From positions 248,001-312,000 of the forward strand of contig CANLOY010000006.1 in the NCBI GenBank assembly GCA_947493005.1: a DNA stretch of 64,000 bases, written 5' to 3'. The position numbers and the translations under genes were made by a program. The notes below the pieces were generated by a model that was given only the letters and a program-made list of their open reading frames with translations, was not told the origin of the DNA and did not search any database. The stretch comes from an uncultured Roseivirga sp. (lineage in GTDB: Bacteria > Bacteroidota > Bacteroidia > Cytophagales > Cyclobacteriaceae). Below, piece after piece: positions 27,600 to 36,700 of this stretch; position 1 is the stretch's first letter, and each line of letters begins with the position of its first letter.

Positions 27600-28478
27600 G
27601 TGATATTGAAAAAACACCTAATCACAAAGGCCCAGATCGTGAAAATAGAATGCAAAACCATTGTCCTTTCTGATGTACACCTAGGTACAAAAGGATCTAA
27701 AGCAAAAGAGTTAGTCAGGTTTCTCAGGCAATACAAATGCGAGAACCTAATCCTCAATGGCGATATCATTGATGGTTGGCAACTCAAGAAGTCAGGTGAA
27801 TGGAAACGAAAACATACCCGTTTCTTCAGCAGAATTTTGAAGATGATTGAGGAAGATGCCACCAAGATTACCTATATCAGGGGTAATCATGACGATTTTC
27901 TTGACCAGGTACTTCCCTTTCAAATTGGCAACTTGAGAATTGTGAAGGATATGATTTACGAATCCAATGGTAAACGCCACTACATTGTCCATGGCGACAT
28001 TTTCGATTCTATCACTTCTAATTTTAAATGGATAGCCAAACTAGGAGATATAGGTTACACATTTCTTCTCTGGTTAAACAGGCAATACAACAACAGAAGG
28101 CGGAGAAAAGGACTCCCCTATTTTTCCCTTTCTCAAGCCATTAAAAACAAAGTAAAACAAGCTATCAAATACATCGATGATTTTGAGAGCCAATTAGTAA
28201 CAATGGCCAAATACAAAAACTGTGATGCCATAATATGCGGTCACATACATCAACCAGCTATAAAAACCATTGATGGAGTTACTTACCTCAATTCGGGAGA
28301 CTGGGTCGAATCGATGACCGCCCTAGTAGAAGATTTTTCGGGAGAATGGAGCCTTGCCTATTACTCCGAAACAGGTCGGTATAAAGATGAACGAGACACT
28401 GAAGATCTTAATGAAACAATTCAGCTCAATGAATACTTTAATTCAACCGAAGTTAAACCCAATGCTCTTCTTGGCTGA
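27600..28478 (+). CDS. LpxH-like metallophosphoesterase (UDP-2,3-diacylglucosamine pyrophosphatase family)
   Basis: The motifs of the calcineurin-like fold are present in order: VLSDVHLGTKGS, LNGDIIDGWQLK, YIRGNHDDFLD, YIVHGDIFDS and CGHIHQPAI. The GDIIDGWQ and RGNHDDF variants are those of a broadly distributed family annotated as UDP-2,3-diacylglucosamine pyrophosphatase, distinct from LpxH at 18.9 kb. Biochemical function of this branch is less certain. The GTG at 27600 gives 292 residues; a TTG two codons later or ATG at 27650 are alternative starts. Confidence 0.82.
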   Translation: MILKKHLITKAQIVKIECKTIVLSDVHLGTKGSKAKELVRFLRQYKCENLILNGDIIDGWQLKKSGEWKRKHTRFFSRILKMIEEDATKITYIRGNHDDFLDQVLPFQIGNLRIVKDMIYESNGKRHYIVHGDIFDSITSNFKWIAKLGDIGYTFLLWLNRQYNNRRRRKGLPYFSLSQAIKNKVKQAIKYIDDFESQLVTMAKYKNCDAIICGHIHQPAIKTIDGVTYLNSGDWVESMTALVEDFSGEWSLAYYSETGRYKDERDTEDLNETIQLNEYFNSTEVKPNALLG

Positions 28479-28547
28479 ATCAGATGTTAAGGAGTTGGTT
28501 AAGGCATTAAAATGTTGGTGTTTATTAGTATGATATAAACTAAAACC

Positions 28548-28572
28548 TTAGTAGTTTCCAGAAAACTACTAA
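28548..28572 (+). promoter_or_regulatory. Inverted repeat abutting the start codon of the TlpA-like gene
   Basis: TTAGTAGTTT, CCAGA loop, AAACTACTAA is a perfect 10-bp stem whose right arm ends exactly before the ATG. As RNA it would bury the ribosome-entry region; as DNA it could be an operator. Confidence 0.55.
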
Positions 28573-30153
28573 ATGAAACACTTTCAATATCTGCTCCTCC
28601 TTTTTCTGATTGCCAGTGGTTGTAAAAACAAACCAGCAGTACAGCTTAAAGGAGAGATCAAGCCTAATCAGGTTGTTTTGATCTTTAACAACCCTGTAAA
28701 GAATGGTTTTTATAAACTCTCTGATGGCACATCAACCGGAAGAACCAACGCAGGTGACGAAATACAATACATTGATGACCAGTTTATCCAGAGAAGACTA
28801 ACGATTGATTTTGAAAGGGAATGGGACACTGTCGTTCTACATTCCAAAAGAGAATGGGTCGAAGTGATGCTGATGTATAAAGGTACAGATGACCTATCCT
28901 ATATCTTCAAAAATGGAGACACGGCAGTCTTCAATTATGATGGCATTAAACCAATTGGCAGAATTGCAAACAGGGAAGAATATCAGAAAACAACCAACTT
29001 TTCTCTCTATTTGAGAGATTCTGTTGCTTCTGAAGAATACATGGCCATGGACTACATGTCCTTCCCATTAAGGCTGGCCCATAAATACAAGAAAGGGAAA
29101 AACGAAGACTATGGAGCTCTATGGGGAAGAATCAAGGACTTAGGTGCAAAAAACATAAGTAATGAAGTTGAAAAAGAATTACTAACCTTGAACAAACTCA
29201 TTGAGGAAAAACTCATCAACCAGGTTCAGTACAATATTAGGCTGCACTCTCTGCACTCCAAGTTGTACATGCAAAAAGCCAGCCTCAACCTTCAGAAGGA
29301 AAATGGTTCTCTTAATTTAGTCAATCAGCTATTATCAAAAGTTGAATCCATCTCCCCCAACATTAAGGTTCAAAACGACTCTTTACTGTACATCATAGAC
29401 CGTGCAAGAAGTCTGGCAGTAAACGTATCATCAGTATACAGTAAAGGAATTAGAATGATAAAACAGCAAACCAAAGGTGGAGGAGGCAGCAGTAGAGACT
29501 ACAGGCAATTATACGATTCAATCCGAGTCTCTAGTCAACTAACGCAAAATGAGAAGAAAGTGCTTCAGTATGGTAATATCAATGCACTGCTAAGTCAACA
29601 CACATTCTTTAATATAGAATCAAGGTTAAAATATCTTACTCGCTTCAGAAACGACTTTAATGACACTGTGCTTGTCAATGAATTAATGACCAAATACAAC
29701 ATGAAATTTCAGATTGACAACGAGATCAGTTTGGAATCTATTGATGGAAAAACCAGCACGCTAGAAACTCTATTAAGTGAACACCATGGAAAAGTTGTTT
29801 ATGTAGATTACTGGGCTAGTTGGTGCGCCCCGTGTATTGCCGAAATGCCATCATCCAAAGCTCTTCAAACCAATTTTGATCCGAGCGAAGTGGTTTTTGT
29901 TTACCTCTCAACTGATCGTAGAAAAGAAAATTGGTTAAGAGCAATAGAAAAACACAAACTCGATGTAGGCCACCATTTTAGAATCACTAATGTTAATACT
30001 TCCAAAGGGTTGGAAAACCTGAATATTCCCTTTATTCCACGGTATATGATCTACGATACCAAAGGAGAGCTGACTAACAATGATGCACCAAGGCCTTCTG
30101 AAAGCGCCCTCCTGACCAAAGAGTTCAATAAATATCTTAAGCTTAAAAATTAA
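28573..30153 (+). CDS. TlpA-like thioredoxin-fold lipoprotein
   Basis: The signal peptide ends in a lipobox (LIASGC), so the protein is probably lipid-anchored. The first 370 residues are a helical and beta-rich N-terminal region without a recognised active site, common in Bacteroidota TlpA-like proteins. The C-terminal thioredoxin domain has YVDYWASWCAPCIAEMPS near residue 418, with the CAPC redox pair. It is likely an extracytoplasmic disulfide reductase or oxidant-response protein. The next gene encodes a methionine sulfoxide reductase, which fits a redox-repair neighbourhood. Confidence 0.88.
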   Translation: MKHFQYLLLLFLIASGCKNKPAVQLKGEIKPNQVVLIFNNPVKNGFYKLSDGTSTGRTNAGDEIQYIDDQFIQRRLTIDFEREWDTVVLHSKREWVEVMLMYKGTDDLSYIFKNGDTAVFNYDGIKPIGRIANREEYQKTTNFSLYLRDSVASEEYMAMDYMSFPLRLAHKYKKGKNEDYGALWGRIKDLGAKNISNEVEKELLTLNKLIEEKLINQVQYNIRLHSLHSKLYMQKASLNLQKENGSLNLVNQLLSKVESISPNIKVQNDSLLYIIDRARSLAVNVSSVYSKGIRMIKQQTKGGGGSSRDYRQLYDSIRVSSQLTQNEKKVLQYGNINALLSQHTFFNIESRLKYLTRFRNDFNDTVLVNELMTKYNMKFQIDNEISLESIDGKTSTLETLLSEHHGKVVYVDYWASWCAPCIAEMPSSKALQTNFDPSEVVFVYLSTDRRKENWLRAIEKHKLDVGHHFRITNVNTSKGLENLNIPFIPRYMIYDTKGELTNNDAPRPSESALLTKEFNKYLKLKN

Positions 30154-30200
30154 ACTTTTGATGCCTGTATATTGTTAGCAGATTTAAAGAAAGGAAAAAT

Positions 30201-31181
30201 ATGCTCACGTGGATTGATGTGATCAAATTCGCCAACAATGGCAACCCCTCTCCCGACAGAAGAGTTGAAAAAACAGAAGATGAATGGAGAGAAATTCTAA
30301 CCCCCGAACAATTTCAAATTGCCAGATTAAAAGGCACTGAAAGAGCGGGAACAGGTGCTTTTTGCGAAAGGCATGAACCTGGATTATATGGCTGTGTTTG
30401 TTGTGGCACTCCCCTGTTTGATTCTCGAGTAAAGTTCGAGTCAGGTACAGGATGGCCAAGCTTTGCTCAACCTGTCAAGGAAAATGCCATTGGTTATATA
30501 AAAGATACCAGCTATGGAATGACAAGAGTTGAAGTGGTGTGTAATACCTGTGATGCTCACCAAGGCCATGTTTTCCCTGATGGCCCAGAACCCAGTGGAC
30601 TAAGGTACTGCATTAATTCTGCTTCAATGCAGTTGCTTGATGATTCTAATAATGAAGCAACCGCTGTAATTGGAGGAGGTTGCTTCTGGTGTACGGAAGC
30701 CGTTTTCCAAAGAGTGAAAGGTGTGTCAGGTGTGGAATCCGGCTACTCTGGAGGGGCGATTAAAAACCCTACCTACAGAGAGATATGCACAGGACGAACA
30801 GGGCATGCAGAAGTAATTAAAGTTACTTACGATCCAGAAGTACTGGCTTATGCTGATTTATTGAGAATCTTCTTTTCAACACATGATCCAACCACCTTGA
30901 ATCGTCAGGGTTATGATCAGGGTACTCAATACAGGTCTGTAATTTTCTATCAGGATGAAACTGAAAAAGAAACTGCTCAGGAAGTGATTAAGGAAATGGC
31001 AGATTACTTTGATAACCCCATAGTTACTGAGGTTAGCAAATTAGGAGCCTATTATTCAGCAGAGATTGATCATCAGAACTACTATAATGAAAATGGTAAT
31101 CAACCTTATTGCACTGCTGTTATTGCACCCAAAGTGCAAAAACTGAGAGCAATGTTTGCTGATAGGCTTAAACCTGAATAG
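30201..31181 (+). CDS. msrBA: Bifunctional methionine sulfoxide reductase MsrB-MsrA
   Basis: The N-terminal half is MsrB: zinc cysteines in CVCCGTP and CNTCDAHQGHVF, and the catalytic cysteine in RYCINSASMQL (about residue 146). The C-terminal half is MsrA, with the catalytic GGGCFWCTEAVF near residue 160 and the family motif GHAEVIKVTYDP. Together they reduce both R and S isomers of methionine sulfoxide. The order B then A is the less common fusion order. There is no signal peptide, so the enzyme is probably cytoplasmic. Confidence 0.95.
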   Translation: MLTWIDVIKFANNGNPSPDRRVEKTEDEWREILTPEQFQIARLKGTERAGTGAFCERHEPGLYGCVCCGTPLFDSRVKFESGTGWPSFAQPVKENAIGYIKDTSYGMTRVEVVCNTCDAHQGHVFPDGPEPSGLRYCINSASMQLLDDSNNEATAVIGGGCFWCTEAVFQRVKGVSGVESGYSGGAIKNPTYREICTGRTGHAEVIKVTYDPEVLAYADLLRIFFSTHDPTTLNRQGYDQGTQYRSVIFYQDETEKETAQEVIKEMADYFDNPIVTEVSKLGAYYSAEIDHQNYYNENGNQPYCTAVIAPKVQKLRAMFADRLKPE

Positions 31182-31242
31182 TAGTATAGGTTAAAGGTTG
31201 AAGACCAATATTATCGTAATAAAATTGCTATATATTACTTCT

Positions 31243-33675
31243 TCAATCAGAATCTCTGGTTAGTACCTCAAAGGTTCTTTTCAGTTCATTACCATATGAA
31301 TCTACAATAGTTATCTGGTGTTTACCTGTTGCTGGACTCAAACTTATTAAGTGTTCTGTAACGGTAGACCCCAGATATTTATCATCCAGATGCCAATGCA
31401 ATGTAATGCCCTCTTTCCTATGTGTAGCTTCAAATATCAATTGCCCCTTTCCTCCATCCTGTTCTATTGGAATATACAAACTGGCATTAGGTTCTGGGTA
31501 AATCATATCCATTACTACAAATGAGCTCCCCTCACCATCGCAAGAAGCTGAAAATGGTGGTAATTCCTGATAGGTTGGATTCTTCTTCTTAAAATAAAAA
31601 GCTTGTTTTGGTGGCAATACAAACCAGTTAACAGTAGTCAAATCTCCTAATGGGTAACATTCAGCATTTACTCTAAACTTACCTTCCTTATCTAAATGAA
31701 TAAGTTGGTTATAAGGACTTGAAGCGGTTCTGAGACCAACTTTAGGAATGAACACCGTATCTATTTGTGTAGAATATGGAGAAACCAGATGACCACTTTG
31801 TCTATCAACTGCTGCAAGAGTCAACTCTTCTCTGGGTGGCAAAAACCAGGATGTCTCTGGCAACAAATCAAACACATCAAACATGATTGGAGCGGCAGTT
31901 TTTATACCAGTTAAACCCGGGCGCCCCTCTCCATCAGCATTCCCAACCCATACCCCAACTACATATTCAGGAGTAACACCTATTGCCCAACCATCTCTAT
32001 AACCAAAGCTGGTTCCTGTCTTCCAGGCTATTTTTCTCGCACTTGAATACAATTTCCATGAAGCATCCTCATCGGGCCGATACACCTCTTGCATTGCCTG
32101 AAATGTAAACCATATTGATGCCGCATTCAATGCTGGTTTGTCGATAAAGTCAGCCTGTGATACGTCCTCATTTTTACTAAAAGCTGCAAACTCAAAATCG
32201 GTCTGATCATATCTTTTATTTTTAAATCGCTGGTTAAAACCTGACAGTGCTCTTGCCATACCAGCATACATATTTGACATATCCCAAAGGGTACCTTCAG
32301 AACCTCCAAGGATAAGCGAAAGCCCATAATAGTCTGCAGACTGAGTCAATGAGCTCATACCCATGCTTTTCAACTTTTCATGAAAACGGGGATAGCCATA
32401 AGTTTTGAGCATATTAACAGCAGGGATATTCAATGAGCGCGCCAATGCCATATCGGCATGTACAGCACCGTCATATTTTCTGGTAAAGTTCTTAGGTGCA
32501 AATCCTTCAAAATAGGTGGGCACATCAGGAATCAAAGTTTTGGGAAGAATAGTACCCTCGTCCAAAAGGCTCGCATAAAGAAATGGTTTCAACAAACTAC
32601 CGGTACTTCTGGGTGCCTGAATAACATCAACTGATGGAGCATATTCTTTCCCAATTCCCTTCACATTTCCTACATAAGACAATACTTCATTAGATTTCAC
32701 ATCCAATACCAAAACTGCTGCGTTGTGGATTCCATCAGTTTTCAGCAGACTATTATGCGCCTTTAAAACATTACTTACTCTTCGCTGTAGATGACCATCT
32801 ACTGTTGATAAAGTAATATTTCCACTTTGTCCTCGATTAGATAAAAAGCTCAAAAAATGATCAGCTTGCTGTGGTAACACTTCTGGACCATTTGGCAACG
32901 GCTCCGCAATTGCTAAATCCAGAGACACATTATCCATGTGTCCTTTTTCGAAAAGTCGTGTCAATAAACGATCCCTTTTGGCTTTCAAGCTTTCGTTGTG
33001 CTTCCCGGGAAATAATAATGAAGGTTGATTAGGAAGAATAGCCAACAGAGCAGCTTCTGCCCAGGATAATTGTTCAGGAGGCCTTTGAAAATACCGCCAG
33101 GCAGCCGCATTTAATCCAACTGTATTTCCACCAAATGGTGCATGAGAAGCATATAATTTTAATACACTCGACTTGGAATACCGAAGTTCAAGTCGGGTTG
33201 CCAATACCATTTCCATTAGCTTTTCAGCAAACGTCCTGCGCTTTCCTTTTCTATAAAGCCTGACAACCTGCATAGAAATCGTACTGCCTCCACTCACAAC
33301 TTTTCCTTCAGAAACATTTTGCCAAAGTGCTCTTCCCAATGCCACCGGATTAACCCCTGGGTGATTATAAAAATGACGATCCTCAAATGTGATCAGTGCT
33401 TGAATGTACTTATCAGGAAGGTTGGTTACTTCAGGAAAACGCCATTGGCCATCATTAGCTATTCGGGCCGACAAAAGTTCTCCTCGGAAATCGTTGACTA
33501 CTGTAGCATAGGGATCATTGAATAGTACTTTTGGAAGGCAATAGTAATATACGATACATAGCATCAGTGCAATGCCTAAAAACCACTTTCGATATTTCTT
33601 TACAGTTCTAATCAATTTTCTAATCACATCCGTTTCAATTCTCAGTTTCACTGATACCAACCCAACTTTACTCAT
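31243..33675 (-). CDS. pbpC: Penicillin-binding protein 1C
   Basis: I choose ATG 33675 (MSKVGLVSVKL), giving 810 residues; a TTG five codons upstream is possible. After a TM anchor the GT51 transglycosylase domain shows ITFEDRHFYNHPGVNP and GGSTISMQVVRL. The transpeptidase domain has the active serine in STGSLLKPFLYA and KTGT in WKTGTSFGYRDGWA. The C-terminal BiPBP_C domain (about 730-810) is diagnostic for PBP1C. The upstream gene encodes an alpha-2-macroglobulin, the classic partner that is thought to protect the cell from proteases when the wall is breached. Confidence 0.95.
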   Translation of the reverse strand: MSKVGLVSVKLRIETDVIRKLIRTVKKYRKWFLGIALMLCIVYYYCLPKVLFNDPYATVVNDFRGELLSARIANDGQWRFPEVTNLPDKYIQALITFEDRHFYNHPGVNPVALGRALWQNVSEGKVVSGGSTISMQVVRLYRKGKRRTFAEKLMEMVLATRLELRYSKSSVLKLYASHAPFGGNTVGLNAAAWRYFQRPPEQLSWAEAALLAILPNQPSLLFPGKHNESLKAKRDRLLTRLFEKGHMDNVSLDLAIAEPLPNGPEVLPQQADHFLSFLSNRGQSGNITLSTVDGHLQRRVSNVLKAHNSLLKTDGIHNAAVLVLDVKSNEVLSYVGNVKGIGKEYAPSVDVIQAPRSTGSLLKPFLYASLLDEGTILPKTLIPDVPTYFEGFAPKNFTRKYDGAVHADMALARSLNIPAVNMLKTYGYPRFHEKLKSMGMSSLTQSADYYGLSLILGGSEGTLWDMSNMYAGMARALSGFNQRFKNKRYDQTDFEFAAFSKNEDVSQADFIDKPALNAASIWFTFQAMQEVYRPDEDASWKLYSSARKIAWKTGTSFGYRDGWAIGVTPEYVVGVWVGNADGEGRPGLTGIKTAAPIMFDVFDLLPETSWFLPPREELTLAAVDRQSGHLVSPYSTQIDTVFIPKVGLRTASSPYNQLIHLDKEGKFRVNAECYPLGDLTTVNWFVLPPKQAFYFKKKNPTYQELPPFSASCDGEGSSFVVMDMIYPEPNASLYIPIEQDGGKGQLIFEATHRKEGITLHWHLDDKYLGSTVTEHLISLSPATGKHQITIVDSYGNELKRTFEVLTRDSD

Positions 33676-33697
33676 ATTCCCTTCTAACAAAACAGAA

Positions 33698-33720
33698 ATT
33701 CCCGCCTGCGCGGGAATGAC
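33698..33720. repeat. REP-like palindrome, ATTCCCG family, between the alpha-2-macroglobulin and pbpC genes
   Basis: ATTCCCGC, 4-nt loop, GCGGGAAT (33698-33717) followed by GAC. The flank TGAC matches, in inverted orientation, the GTCATTCCCG start of the copy near accC. It fills most of the short gap before pbpC and may be a transcript hairpin as well. Confidence 0.6.
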
Positions 33721-33731
33721 GGAAGATAAAT

Positions 33732-36700
33732 TTAATTCCCTCTTTTCACCTTAACCCATTGTCCCGATGTACGCGCATTAATTGTCTCATCATACATGGC
33801 TTCTACATTGACAGTTGGCAGGTAATATTGCCCAGCATAAGTCGCATTAAGTGCTACTTTAAACTTCTTTCTTTCATTAGGCCTTAAATCGAAATATGTA
33901 TATACCCTATCATCTCGTATATCCCTATAATCATAGTTGATTTTCTGAACATTGCCTGGCACCTCATTCAATCTATCGTTTAAAATCTCCCATCCGGAAG
34001 GGAAAACCTGACTCAACGCTAAGTCTTTATATACACCCTTTGTCCCTGGGTTATAAACTGAAACCTCGGCAAAGAAATCCACTCCCTGTTCAAGCTCATT
34101 TGGGTCAATTGTATTCCCACTTCTATCAGTATAACTCACAGAAAGCTTCAACCCTTTTTCACTAGGCTTTTCCTGACCAGCTATGGGTTGCCCTTTCCTG
34201 ATTACTCTGACAAAAAGGACTCCTTCACCTTCATTTTTCACCTCTAGATTGGTTGTTTCTGATGCTCTAACCACTGCTTCTGCTAAAACAATAGGTCGGG
34301 CGGTTTTTACTTTCTGATCAGCAGCACCGTTTATTTTATAAGTAGCCTCTACACCTTTATTGGTTTTATCAGAGCCTGCAAACTTTATTACTGACAGCAG
34401 CGAGTATGCAGTTGTCTGGGTGCTCATCCATCCATCTTCACTCAATCTGCCAGCCACAGACCTCAGCAAAGTCAATCCCTCATTTTGCATCCCTAATAAC
34501 CCCAAGGTCTCTAAAATCATGGCATCGTCTCTTAGCCTTGATCCATAGTAGTGGTACCTTGTTTTACTTGAAGATTCCAGAGGTAACTCATCAATCATAC
34601 CCTTGGCAACTTGGGTTCTACCTACCAATGCATAAGCAGCAGCAAGCCTCCACTTTGCTTCAAGGCTTAAGGTTTTATCTTCCCTCAATCTATTCATTGC
34701 TCCCAGTTCAGGGGCTTGTGCTTTTGCCAAGGTGTACAGTCTGTAGGCCTGAACTAAGTCGTCATTATAATTTGCATACCTACTCCAGCTTCTTGCTCTT
34801 TTGCGCTGGTACTTTTTCCAGTTTTTCAACAGGTTTGATGGAATAAAATATCCCTTATCCTTTGCTTCCAGCAGGAAATGACCAGCATAGTTAGTCCCCC
34901 AATCATTATCATCACTCTGACCTGGCCAATAAGAAAAGCCTCCAAGTGCAGTCTGGAACTTAACTATTCTGTCTATACCTGATTTCACATTGGCTTGTAC
35001 TCGCGTCAATTGTTTATCTGAAAGCTCGGTGATATCGGCTAGAAAAAGCTGAGGAAATACGGATGAAGTTGTTTGTTCTATACAACCATGAGGATACCTC
35101 ATTAAATATGAAAGTCTATTACTCAGGTTTATCGGTGGAATAACACTCAACTCCAACGCTAACTCATTGGTACCTGACATTCCAATTTGCTCAAAACTAT
35201 TCTTCCATTCTTCTCCTGCCTTAAGCACTAAGGCTGATACATCTGTTACTACCGGATTAGGGTTTCTTACTTGAACCTCAACCTTGTAACTTGCACTTTC
35301 TCTTCCTGATTTTGCAATGATCTCAACTTCTCCTACTCCTAAAGATTCAGCTACTTCGAATTCAAAATCCACAATCTGATCTCCTATCTCATTAAACTTC
35401 AGTTTCTGATTTCCTGACCCTAAGATTTTAAGCAAACCGTTCCCTTTTACACTTAATTCAACATCCTTCACGCTCGATTCCAAAGCAAATACATTCACTG
35501 GCAGCTTGATTTTCTCTCCAGGCCCTACAACTCTCGGCAAAGTCCCAAGCACCATTAGCGGTTTTCTTACAGGTGTTGCTTTCTCTGTCTTTCCATAGGC
35601 CCCTTCGTTACCAGCAATTATCATTGTTCTTACAGAGCCTACATAATTAGGCATTGTGAAATCGTGACTCACTTTCTGACCTCTTTTAAGCGTGAATGGC
35701 CCTAGATGCACCACTACAGGTTTAAAGCGGTTAGCTTTCACCTTAGCAGGTTTGCTTCCTGATCCATCTCCACCTAGCGCCAACAGTCTGGAAAGGTCTC
35801 CATGATAAGCACCAATTACATCTTCATAAATATCCCATGTCTTTACACCCAGAGCCTGCCTTGCAAAAAATGTACTCCAAGGGTTAGGCGTTTTAAACCT
35901 TGTGATATCCAGGAGTCCTTCGTCTACAACCGCTATTGTATAGGTCATAGGCTTGCCATTCTGCTCTGAAACCTGAACCGTGACCTTAGACTCCGGCTCA
36001 ATCACATCGGCCATTTGAATCTCTGGGTTCAGCTTTGTTGATTCATCACTTACGTTAATGGGTACCACACCGTATAACCTCATAGGCAAATCATTCCTGG
36101 TTTGAGCGTGTGGTTGTAAAAGTGTAGTATTGACATAAGCATTAGGCACCATTTCACGAGTAGTTTCAAACTCGAATTCATTTGCCCCATTTTTTGTTTC
36201 TACCCAATAGGCGGCTACCACTTTGCTACCGTTTTCAATACTTACCAGCGCACGACCTTCTGTACTTGCAGGAATATTCACCTTTACTTTCTCTCCTATA
36301 TTGTAATCTTGTGCATTGGTAGAAAAATTTAAAAGTGAAGCACCTCCTGGTCTGCCTTCCTCAGCCCAACCGGGCCAATCGAAGTAAGTAATGGCCCCGG
36401 CAGAGTGTCCGGAATCTTTATCCCTCACTCTAACATAATACCTCCCCCAATCTCTGTTCGGAATATTTAGTTTAACAGTTGCCTTACCATTTACGGTCTT
36501 AATGGTTTCTCTTTGATAAGCACTGTTATAACTTTTGCTTACATAGTACGCCAGGTTATCTCCCGACTTATCCCACCACCATCTCCAATTGAGTTTAAAA
36601 ACCTCCAACACAAGGTTGTTCCTATCTACAGGTTCGCCTTCAGCATTAACAGAAACCACTTCCAGCTGATGATCTTTTTCTGTTAGTAACTGTCCTCTTC

